64,000 nucleotides of DNA from positions 1,426,001-1,490,000 of the forward strand of contig NZ_CP041360.1 of the NCBI RefSeq assembly GCF_006965485.1, in the 5' to 3' direction. Position 1 is the stretch's first letter. The number at the start of each line of letters is the position of its first letter. Source of the DNA: Spirosoma sp. KCTC 42546. Lineage in GTDB: Bacteria > Bacteroidota > Bacteroidia > Cytophagales > Spirosomataceae. Below, in pieces: positions 46,601-52,891 of the stretch. The translations under genes were made by a program, and so were the position numbers. Below the pieces are notes generated by a model. The model saw only the letters and a program-made list of their open reading frames with translations, searched no databases and had not been told where the DNA came from.

Positions 46601-47377
46601 CTATCTGCTCGGTGAAAATTTCCGGCCATCAAGGGTTGTGTACTTGAAGTCGGCGGAGCCGTCAAAACGAACATCGTCGAAATTGGTGCCTCGTGGGAGA
46701 TGGGTGTATTTGAAATCGGCATTGCCTGAGAAGCGAGCCTTCTGAAAGTTCGTTACTTCATCAAATTTGGTGTATTTGAAATCGGCAGAACGCTCAAATG
46801 TTGTTTTCTCGAACGAAGACGACTCATCAAACTTGGTGTATTTAAAATCGGCGTAATCCCGGAAGGTTGAGCCGCTGAAATCGGCAGCATTACGGAATTT
46901 AGTGTATTTGAATAGAGCTTCCTCGCCGAATTTATTGTTGGTAAAAATGGCCCGCTGGCTAAAGTTCGAATACTTAAAGGTGGCATCGTCGTCAAACGTA
47001 CAGCCGTCAATGGTTACGGCCTCAGTAAAATCGGCATTATAAACGGTGTTGTTCGTGTTGAAAATCCGTTTCCCATCCTGCTCGTCGGTGTGGTAAGCCA
47101 GAAATTTGCCTTTGAATGTGCAGTTTTTAAAGGTTAGGGGTACTTCTACAACACTTAAGAATTCATGTGAATCTCCTTTCCAACTGCCTTCCCGTACTTC
47201 TTTACGGTTTGCCAGATTCGTAAGGTCGAGGTCGCCAGTGATGGTTACGTTTTGATAGGAAACTGCTTCCTTGCGATTGATTTTGGCCATAATATCTTTC
47301 GCGTCAACAGTTGACTGAGCTAACGTAGGCGACAAGGCAACGAGAGCCAGGAGGAGGGAAGTAATCAGGATTTTCAT
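46601..47377 (-). CDS. Exported protein with 22-residue pentapeptide-like tandem repeats
   Basis: A 258-residue exported protein (signal ends near TLAQ). After about 100 residues of mixed structure come five tandem 22-residue units, each opening FKY and closing near AD. Large hydrophobic residues fall at positions 1, 6, 12 and 17, with spacing 5-6-5-6. Canonical pentapeptide repeats have strict spacing of five, so this is an unusual variant that probably still forms a right-handed beta-helix. Function unknown; many such proteins bind other proteins or DNA, and this one is periplasmic or secreted. The repeat is visible in the DNA as a 66-bp periodicity. Confidence 0.85.
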   Translation of the reverse strand: MKILITSLLLALVALSPTLAQSTVDAKDIMAKINRKEAVSYQNVTITGDLDLTNLANRKEVREGSWKGDSHEFLSVVEVPLTFKNCTFKGKFLAYHTDEQDGKRIFNTNNTVYNADFTEAVTIDGCTFDDDATFKYSNFSQRAIFTNNKFGEEALFKYTKFRNAADFSGSTFRDYADFKYTKFDESSSFEKTTFERSADFKYTKFDEVTNFQKARFSGNADFKYTHLPRGTNFDDVRFDGSADFKYTTLDGRKFSPSR

Positions 47378-47445
47378 GATGCGCTTTCTGAATTTTGATT
47401 GACATTTAAGTAAAGATGTAAACCAGGCCTGAAAGGTTGCATGGT

Positions 47446-47533
47446 AATTCGTGGTGTACGTAAAGAGGTAAACTATGTGTAGTAGGTTTATTCCTATGCC
47501 ACATACTTCACCTCTTTACATACACCACGAATT
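47446..47533. repeat. Long imperfect inverted repeat, about 38-bp arms
   Basis: AATTCGTGGTGTACGTAAAG on the left mirrors CTTTACATACACCACGAATT on the right, and the inner parts pair through TATGTG/CACATA with a few mismatches. It lies between the stop of the 115-residue protein gene and the repeat-protein gene. Confidence 0.8.
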
Positions 47534-47539
47534 GCTAAC

Positions 47540-47887
47540 TTACTCCAGCCACATCACTTTGTCATAAGCCTGTTCATAATCCATTTCTTCAAGCGGGACC
47601 AACCCTGCAAAGTGGCCTGTCTCATCTGTCTGGATGGCGTTCCAGCAACCCGACGCATCGCGCAACAGAAGCCGGTAGCCATAGAGCGGATGCAGGGTAT
47701 TGCCATCTGTACGGTGATCCCAGCCCGTTTGCAGTTCAATAGCGAACGCAATTCGGTCCATTACTTCCTTCATCTGGCCTACCACACTGTCGGCTCTATC
47801 TAATTCCTCGATCCAGAGCACCAGTCCGTCGGTTCCCCAATCAAAGTGGAGCGGGGTAGGTGTAAGTGTTATTATGGAAGCGTTCAT
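47540..47887 (-). CDS. Hypothetical protein of the RecE-like cluster
   Basis: A 115-residue protein: MNASIITLTPTPLHFDWGTD, then a helical middle (RADSVVGQMKEVMDRIAFAI) and an acidic end DYEQAYDKVMWLE. No signal, no membrane segment, no motif I recognise. It lies downstream of the PD-(D/E)XK nuclease on the same strand, 86 bp away with an inverted repeat in the gap, and may belong with it. The ATG at 47887 is used; the open frame runs further up but into that repeat. Confidence 0.6.
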   Translation of the reverse strand: MNASIITLTPTPLHFDWGTDGLVLWIEELDRADSVVGQMKEVMDRIAFAIELQTGWDHRTDGNTLHPLYGYRLLLRDASGCWNAIQTDETGHFAGLVPLEEMDYEQAYDKVMWLE

Positions 47888-47908
47888 ACGTTGATTAACT
47901 AGTTTGAA

Positions 47909-47970
47909 GTTTGTCGTTCCAGGTTTGTGGTTGAGGGAGAACATCAAACAACAAACTTCGAACGACAAAC
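47909..47970. repeat. Imperfect inverted repeat inside the RecE-like cluster
   Basis: GTTTGTCGTTC with an AGGTTTGTGGTTGA continuation mirrors TCAAACAACAAACTTCGAACGACAAAC, with several mismatches. It fills the gap between two codirectional genes. Confidence 0.55.
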
Positions 47971-47973
47971 AAA

Positions 47974-48753
47974 TCAGGCACTCATACTCCAGGCGGAAGC
48001 TACCAGTTCTGGCTGCGTCCGCTCTTCCTGCCATTTACGGAGCCAGAAACGGTACTTCTTGCGTCCATAATCCAGAAAACCGGGGATTGACGACGCATCC
48101 ACCGCAAACAGCCGATGTGGCCGTTGTTTCATGACACCAACAAACACGAACCGGAATTGCCGGGTTGCATCCCATTCGCCCGAATCAGCATGCCGTAGGC
48201 TATCCACATAAAAAGCCGCTTGCCGGTCGTAGTCATAGGTATAGCAAGACTCAAGAAATTGCGCTTGTGTCCGGGCTGAGGTTGTTTTTAGGTCAATGAT
48301 CAGGGCATTCCGGCGTTTGGGACTGGTATAAACCAGGTCTAACCGGGCTTTACAGGGAATACCCGTTGTTGGTTCCGTTGACAGAACAACATGCTCCCGA
48401 TCCGACTGGCGCAGATACCGGCGGCAAAAACCGTCCTGTCGAATGGTTTGCATCAGCGTTTGCAACTGCTTGGTTTGGGCAGGAGCCAGCGCATTCATAT
48501 CGGTCATATCTGGCAGCAACTGCGATAGCACGGTACCAACGGTTTCTGGTTCGAGTAAGTGCTGGTGAAAGGCCCTGCCAAATACTTTTGTCTTTTCTGG
48601 TATAAATCGAGTCGACGGGGTTGACCAATAGCCCAGATGTTCTTCTTTCAGGCGTGTTAAATCTGAATTCGACACCCTCGGTAGCGCCCGGTAAAAATCG
48701 CCGGAGGTAATCAGGTGAGGAGTCGTTTGTATTGAAATAGGGGATGTCAGCAT
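47974..48753 (-). CDS. PD-(D/E)XK nuclease-like protein (RecE/exodeoxyribonuclease VIII type)
   Basis: A 259-residue protein. The N-terminal third resembles the DUF3799/Exo VIII PDDEXK-like family (SDLTRLKEEHLGYWSTP, and VFGRAFHQHLLEPE as the conserved GxxxHxxxLEP helix). The nuclease core follows: RLDLVY supplies the first Asp, IDLKTT gives D-x-K, and DRQAAFYVDSL matches the Q-x3-Y motif of the RecB-family branch. Such proteins resect double-stranded DNA for single-strand annealing recombination in phages. The ATG at 48753 is chosen because the longer frame lies in the palindrome. The gene upstream may be its annealing partner. Confidence 0.85.
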   Translation of the reverse strand: MLTSPISIQTTPHLITSGDFYRALPRVSNSDLTRLKEEHLGYWSTPSTRFIPEKTKVFGRAFHQHLLEPETVGTVLSQLLPDMTDMNALAPAQTKQLQTLMQTIRQDGFCRRYLRQSDREHVVLSTEPTTGIPCKARLDLVYTSPKRRNALIIDLKTTSARTQAQFLESCYTYDYDRQAAFYVDSLRHADSGEWDATRQFRFVFVGVMKQRPHRLFAVDASSIPGFLDYGRKKYRFWLRKWQEERTQPELVASAWSMSA

Positions 48754-48795
48754 GGAATAAGTGTCTGGGTGCAATTCGTGCAGTATCTGGAATGA

Positions 48796-48863
48796 GTGGA
48801 GTAGTTGAAGTGAGTGGAGTGAGTCAGTTAACTGACTCACTCCACTCACTTCAACTACTCCAC
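48796..48863. repeat. 68-bp perfect palindrome without spacer
   Basis: Two 34-bp arms meet at GTCAGTT/AACTGAC with no loop. The arm is built of GAGTGGAGT/GAAGTGAGT words. It begins 4 bp after the stop of the upstream (minus-strand) gene and ends 42 bp before the nuclease start, so it is within a codirectional gene pair. Confidence 0.92.
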
Positions 48864-48866
48864 GTA

Positions 48867-49520
48867 CTAACCGGCTGATAATAACTCAGGCTCGTCGGCA
48901 AGATTGACGAATGGGTTATAGTAGTTCATCGCCGTTTTGATATTGGCGATATCGGTAAGTGTTTCCTGTCGAAAGATTTTGACTTCCTGCGCAAACTGTT
49001 TCAGTTCAGCGGTTTTCTGTGCATCGCCAATTTTGTAGGAGAACGTAGCGATGTAGTACACACCTTTGGGCTGCACCTTCGTGTATTCTTTCTTCTCGGC
49101 AACGGCTGTAATGACCACATCGGCCAGTGTAAGGTCGTCGTAGTAGAGCGGTTCGATGAGTCGGAAAATATTATCGACCGAATAGCCATGGAACAGCAGT
49201 GCTGACACGCAGTTCTTGTCGTCGATGAAGAAAATTTCTGCCCAGTTTTTTGTCCCCATGTTCAGGATATTGTCCGTAAAAATCCGCCAGGCCAGGGGTT
49301 GGAAGGTTAAGGTACGGCCTAATTTCTCGGTGCCGTTAATGTTGAACACACCTTCTTTGGCATCGAATCGATACTGACGGGGGTGTCCTTCCAGGTATTT
49401 GTATCGCCGGGCGACACCAGTACTGACCAACTCGCCAGCTAATTGATTCACTTTTTGATCCACATTCAATGGCTCTCCGCTTTGAATTGTCTCGATTTGG
49501 CTTTTGTTTTGTGTGTTCAT
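48867..49520 (-). CDS. Hypothetical protein, possible recombination partner of the nuclease
   Basis: A 217-residue soluble protein: a Gln/Asn-rich start, a basic segment (STGVARRYKYLEGHPRQYRF), a mixed alpha/beta centre (FQPLAWRIFTDNILNMGTKN) and a helical C-terminus (LKQFAQEVKIFRQETLTDIA). I do not recognise the family. Its place immediately before a RecE-type nuclease, and divergent from an XRE regulator, is where a RecT/Erf-like annealing protein or a phage-derived accessory protein would be expected, but no RecT motif is visible. The ATG at 49520 removes a TTG-started, lysine-rich extension. Confidence 0.65.
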   Translation of the reverse strand: MNTQNKSQIETIQSGEPLNVDQKVNQLAGELVSTGVARRYKYLEGHPRQYRFDAKEGVFNINGTEKLGRTLTFQPLAWRIFTDNILNMGTKNWAEIFFIDDKNCVSALLFHGYSVDNIFRLIEPLYYDDLTLADVVITAVAEKKEYTKVQPKGVYYIATFSYKIGDAQKTAELKQFAQEVKIFRQETLTDIANIKTAMNYYNPFVNLADEPELLSAG

Positions 49521-49610
49521 TAGTATTTGTTGTTTACTGTTCAAGCAGGGGACCCATTTTGCGGTCCCTTTTGCCTTTTTACGGGCTGTGTTTACAGGTT
49601 TAAATATACA

Positions 49611-49679
49611 TACTTTTGTGTAATCCACAAAGCCATTTCCTAGGATATTTGCCAATATATTTACTCAGTTTTGTGTAAT
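49611..49679 (+). promoter_or_regulatory. Candidate promoter/operator of the XRE regulator
   Basis: TTTTGTGTAAT occurs twice (49614-49624 and 49669-49679). The first copy overlaps an exact -7 element TACTTTTG (49611-49618) and a small dyad TTTGTG-N5-CACAAA (49615-49631). This is consistent with autoregulation by the HTH protein and control of the divergent cluster. Confidence 0.4.
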
Positions 49680-49683
49680 TTTA

Positions 49684-49736
49684 GCGCGGAGCAGAGCGCA
49701 CGGGGCGAAGTAGTCTCCCTGCGCCCTGCTCCGCGC
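49684..49736. repeat. GC-rich inverted repeat in the leader of the XRE gene
   Basis: GCGCGGAGCAGAGCGC pairs with GCGCCCTGCTCCGCGC (one mismatch) around a 21-nt loop, 17 bp before the ATG of the regulator. Its words (GGAGCA, GGGGC, CTCCCTGC) recur in the repeat at 51898-51960. Confidence 0.7.
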
Positions 49737-49753
49737 TCCGATCACCCCCGCCT

Positions 49754-50143
49754 ATGACAATTCACCTGCGCCTTCAGGAATTAATTGACTCGCTCAATAT
49801 TAGTGTGCTGGAATTTGCCCGCCAGCTTGGTGAACACCGGGGCGAAAAAGTATACCATATCTTGCACGGTCGGCTGAAGCCCCGCTACGATACACTCGAA
49901 AAAATATTAGTGGCCTATCCGCAGGTCAATGGCGACTGGCTATTACGGGGAGAAGGGCTAATGTTTAAGACACTCAATTCGCCATCGGCAGCCATCACAA
50001 CCGAGGAGCGATTGCGTAATGTAGAGTTCCTTTTGTTTCAACTCAACGAGCGGGTTGCCCTTCTTCAACAAACCAATGATCAACTGCTGGAAGAGATAAA
50101 AGGGAGGAGGGAGGAAGGGGAGGAGAGGGAGAAAGGGGAGTGA
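49754..50143 (+). CDS. XRE-family helix-turn-helix regulator with coiled-coil tail
   Basis: A 129-residue protein. Residues of about 5-70 form an XRE/phage-CI-like helix-turn-helix (LQELIDSLNISVLEFARQLG and KVYHILHGRLKPRYDTLEKI), ending in the VNGDWLLRGEGLM motif typical of phage repressor-type regulators. A leucine-rich coiled coil follows at about 85-115 (LRNVEFLLFQLNERVALLQQ). The last 15 residues (KGRREEGEEREKGE) are encoded by one arm of a purine-rich inverted repeat, so the natural C-terminus may have been extended by repeat insertion. It is divergent from the RecE-like cluster and likely regulates it. Confidence 0.83.
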   Translation: MTIHLRLQELIDSLNISVLEFARQLGEHRGEKVYHILHGRLKPRYDTLEKILVAYPQVNGDWLLRGEGLMFKTLNSPSAAITTEERLRNVEFLLFQLNERVALLQQTNDQLLEEIKGRREEGEEREKGE

Positions 50144-50190
50144 CCGTTTAATTCTTCCCTCTCTTTCCTTTCCTCCTTCCTCCCCCTCTC
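50097..50190. repeat. Purine/pyrimidine inverted repeat overlapping a coding end
   Basis: A GGGAGGAGGGAGGAAGGGGAG arm inside the last codons of the XRE gene faces a CTTTCCTTTCCTCCTTCC arm downstream, with several mismatches. Confidence 0.65.
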
Positions 50191-50244
50191 ATTCAAAAAC
50201 AACCCACAGCCATTTCCGGTTATAGTAAAAAAACACTTAACGCT

Positions 50245-50730
50245 ATGGCAACTACATCACCATTCGATCCGGAAAAAATAGATCCTGAGTATTATTCAAA
50301 AGACCCTAACCAACACGGTACCTCCGATTTTGGTCATGAATCAGAAGGGGTTGGCACCAACGCTTATAAAGACTCTACATCCGGTATGGATATGGATAGC
50401 GAAAATATGCACCTGACGCACGATAGCCGTGAAGCCAATTTAGACGGTAGCCGACCTATTGATGCTCAGCCTGCCAGTTTGGGTGGCAATCAGGAATGGG
50501 ACGTTGACGCGGATGCTATTTCTGAAGTTCCTAAAGGGCGGATGATGAGCGACGAGGCTGCTAAGACCTTAAGCGAAGTGGCTGAAAACCCCTCTGATGA
50601 TGCCCTTCTGCACCGCGCCGATGCAACCTACTTAGAAGAGGGGGATGATCCAAATAAAGGCTACGACCCCCATCATGTAGGGTATAGCGGAAAAGATAAA
50701 ACGGATGTGGAGAAAAACGAGGTAGACTAA
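50245..50730 (+). CDS. Acidic, probably disordered hypothetical protein
   Basis: A 161-residue protein very rich in Asp, Glu, Gly and Ser, without hydrophobic segments, signal or known motif (FDPEKIDPEYYSKDPNQHG at the start; EEGDDPNKGYDPHHVGYSGK near the end). The composition suggests an intrinsically disordered hydrophilic protein, as seen in stress or desiccation proteins, but this is not proven. It is followed by a terminator, so it is probably monocistronic. Confidence 0.7.
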   Translation: MATTSPFDPEKIDPEYYSKDPNQHGTSDFGHESEGVGTNAYKDSTSGMDMDSENMHLTHDSREANLDGSRPIDAQPASLGGNQEWDVDADAISEVPKGRMMSDEAAKTLSEVAENPSDDALLHRADATYLEEGDDPNKGYDPHHVGYSGKDKTDVEKNEVD

Positions 50731-50765
50731 AGAGGGATACTACGTTAATCTAACCTATGGATGGA

Positions 50766-50797
50766 AGAGCGATTGGGAAATCCCTGATCGCTTTTTT
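50766..50797 (+). terminator. Rho-independent terminator after the acidic protein gene
   Basis: AGCGAT...GGGA pairs with TCCC...ATCGCT with a small bulge, followed by six T. Confidence 0.75.
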
Positions 50798-50901
50798 ATT
50801 GATTGTATGGCTAAGTTGGACTACTTTATGCTGAATATTCTTTCGTAAACTTGCCGTTTAATTGTTAGCTAAGCCTGCGGATACAGAATCCGCCTTTTAT
50901 T

Positions 50902-51897
50902 TTGCTCATCGAAACCCGTGCCTACGCCCGAGCTGGGATGCTCGGCAATCCGTCTGACGGATTTTTTGGTAAGACAATCGCCATTACCGTTCGTAATTTT
51001 GGCGCGTCCGTAACGCTTTATCCATCCCCCGAACTGCACATTGAACCGCAGCCTCAGGATACCAATGTATTCAGAAGCCTGTATCACCTTCGTGATTCTG
51101 TAAGTACGCTTGGTTATCATGGGGGTGTACCCTTGTTGAAGGCAGCCATCAAGAAGTTCGCAGAATATTGCGAAACCGAACAAATTCGACTTCGGAACCA
51201 GAATTTCTCGATTCGCTACAACACATCCATTCCACGTCAGGTTGGTTTGTCAGGTTCCAGTGCCATTATTGTGGCTACGTTCAGGGCTCTTATGCAATTC
51301 TACGGCGTTGAGATTCCGCAACCTATACTCCCGAATCTGGTGCTGGCTACCGAAGCCGAAGAGTTAGGCATTACGGCTGGCTTACAGGATCGTGTTATTC
51401 AATGCTATGAGGGCTGTGTGTATATGGATTTCGATCGGACTACCATGGAACGCCAGGGGTATGGCCAATATGAACCGATAGACCCACGTTTGCTGCCCAA
51501 ACTCTACATTGCGTATAATACCGATCTGGGAAAACAGTCGGGGCAGGTGCATAATGATGTTCGGGCACGATGGCTCAAAGGTGATGTTACTGTGATTGAA
51601 ACGATGAACTCGATTGCTGATGTAGCCCGACAGGGACGCGAAGCGCTGCTCAAGCAGGACATCAGTGGCGTAAATGAGCTTGTCAATCGTAACTTCGACC
51701 TTCGTTCCCAGATTTATAACATCAGCGATCGTAACCGAAAAATGATTGAAACGGCTCGCTCCTGTGGGGCATCGGCTTCGTTTACAGGTTCAGGCGGCTC
51801 CATTATTGGCCTCTACCGAGATGATGCCATGCTGAACCGCCTTTTCGTTGAATTGAAAAAAATCAATGCCCGTGTTATTAAGCCTTATGTAGTTTAG
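50902..51897 (+). CDS. GHMP-family sugar kinase, glucuronokinase-like
   Basis: A 331-residue GHMP kinase. The phosphate-binding loop is VGLSGSSAII at about 115-124, the N-terminal strand reads ETRAYARAGMLGNPSDGFFG, and the late FTGSGGSIIGLY is motif 3. This N-terminus is typical of the glucuronokinase-like branch, which phosphorylates D-glucuronate at C1. The gene starts with TTG at 50902: no in-frame ATG exists before the conserved strand, and the frame closes upstream at a TAG near 50866. The GalU gene follows after 71 bp, suggesting joint UDP-sugar supply. Galactokinase-like specificity cannot be excluded. Confidence 0.82.
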   Translation: MLIETRAYARAGMLGNPSDGFFGKTIAITVRNFGASVTLYPSPELHIEPQPQDTNVFRSLYHLRDSVSTLGYHGGVPLLKAAIKKFAEYCETEQIRLRNQNFSIRYNTSIPRQVGLSGSSAIIVATFRALMQFYGVEIPQPILPNLVLATEAEELGITAGLQDRVIQCYEGCVYMDFDRTTMERQGYGQYEPIDPRLLPKLYIAYNTDLGKQSGQVHNDVRARWLKGDVTVIETMNSIADVARQGREALLKQDISGVNELVNRNFDLRSQIYNISDRNRKMIETARSCGASASFTGSGGSIIGLYRDDAMLNRLFVELKKINARVIKPYVV

Positions 51898-51960
51898 CGT
51901 GGAGCACGGGGCATGGTGCGCAGAATTTCCCCTGCTCCCTGCACCGCGCCCCCTGCCCTT
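51898..51960. repeat. GC-rich imperfect inverted repeat between the GHMP kinase gene and galU
   Basis: GGAGCACGGGGCATGGTGC faces GCACCGCGCCCCCTGCCC; inner GGTGC/GCACC and outer GGGGC/GCCCC words pair. It is the same word family as 49684-49736. It lies in the gap of a likely operon. Confidence 0.55.
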
Positions 51961-51968
51961 ACAAAATC

Positions 51969-52835
51969 ATGATCAAAAAAGCCGTTATTCCTGCTGCCGG
52001 ATTTGGAACCCGGTTTCTGCCTGCCACCAAGGCTCAACCTAAAGAAATGCTGCCCATTATTGACCGCCCCACCATTCAGTATGTGGTGCAGGAGGCCGTT
52101 GATTCGGGTATCGAAGATATTCTGATTATTACGGGAAAAGGCAAACGGGCGATCGAGGATCACTTCGACCGAAATCACGAACTTGAGACCCGGCTTGAAG
52201 AAAAAGAAGATCAGTTATTGCTGGATGAGATGCGCCGACTCTCCGATATGGCCAACCTGCACTACGTTCGCCAACGCGAACTCAATGGTCTGGGCGATGC
52301 CATTCGATATGCTCGTCATCATGTTGGAAATGAACCATTTGCGGTGTTACTTGGCGATACAATCATGGACTCGGTGATTCCCGTAACCCAGCAATTGATT
52401 GATACATACGCTCAATATGGCTGCTCGGTAATTGCTGTTGAAGAAGTTCCCCACGACAAGGTAAACCGCTATGGTATTGTTGGCGGCAAGTCATTAAGTG
52501 ATCGGATTTGGGAACTGAATACATTGGTTGAGAAACCTAATATTCAGGATGCTCCGTCGAACTTAGCCATTGCGGGTCGGTACATTTTAACGCCCGAAAT
52601 CTTTTCCATGCTGGAACAAACACCAGCTGGCAAAAACAATGAAATCCAGTTAACTGATGCCATGTTGTTGCTGCTTAAACGCGAAAACCTCTACGCACAT
52701 CGCATTGAAGGAAAGCGGCATGATATTGGAAATAAACTCGATTTCCTGAAAACAACGGTTGAATTTGCCCTGAAACGACCTGAATTTGCCGATAAGTTTC
52801 GGTCTTTTCTGGAAGAGATTCTCCGAAAAGAATAA
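51969..52835 (+). CDS. galU: UTP--glucose-1-phosphate uridylyltransferase
   Basis: A 288-residue GalU. The nucleotide-binding signature AAGFGTRFLPATKAQPKEML is at about 9-28, and further conserved elements are GDAIRYARHHVG, LLGDTI, RYGIVGG, LVEKP and GRYILTPEIF. It makes UDP-glucose from UTP and glucose-1-phosphate, a precursor for surface glycans. The length and motif order are standard. The upstream GHMP kinase hints that it, or a relaxed specificity, may also serve UDP-glucuronate formation. It ends 1 bp before a strong convergent terminator. Confidence 0.95.
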   Translation: MIKKAVIPAAGFGTRFLPATKAQPKEMLPIIDRPTIQYVVQEAVDSGIEDILIITGKGKRAIEDHFDRNHELETRLEEKEDQLLLDEMRRLSDMANLHYVRQRELNGLGDAIRYARHHVGNEPFAVLLGDTIMDSVIPVTQQLIDTYAQYGCSVIAVEEVPHDKVNRYGIVGGKSLSDRIWELNTLVEKPNIQDAPSNLAIAGRYILTPEIFSMLEQTPAGKNNEIQLTDAMLLLLKRENLYAHRIEGKRHDIGNKLDFLKTTVEFALKRPEFADKFRSFLEEILRKE

Positions 52836-52891
52836 AGGATCAACATAGAAAAGGGCCCCATCGTGATAGGGCCCTTTTCTATGTTGATCCT
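52836..52891. terminator. Bidirectional terminator between galU and the CotH gene
   Basis: Perfect 23-bp arms (AGGATCAACATAGAAAAGGG plus CCC and complement) with a 10-nt loop. The left arm begins directly after the galU stop and the right arm overlaps the CotH stop codon. Confidence 0.92.

Noticed and set aside
47401..50200. Possible CRISPR array because several repeats cluster here
   Set aside because: The repeats are single inverted repeats of differing sequence with genes between them, not regularly spaced direct repeats, and no cas gene is present.
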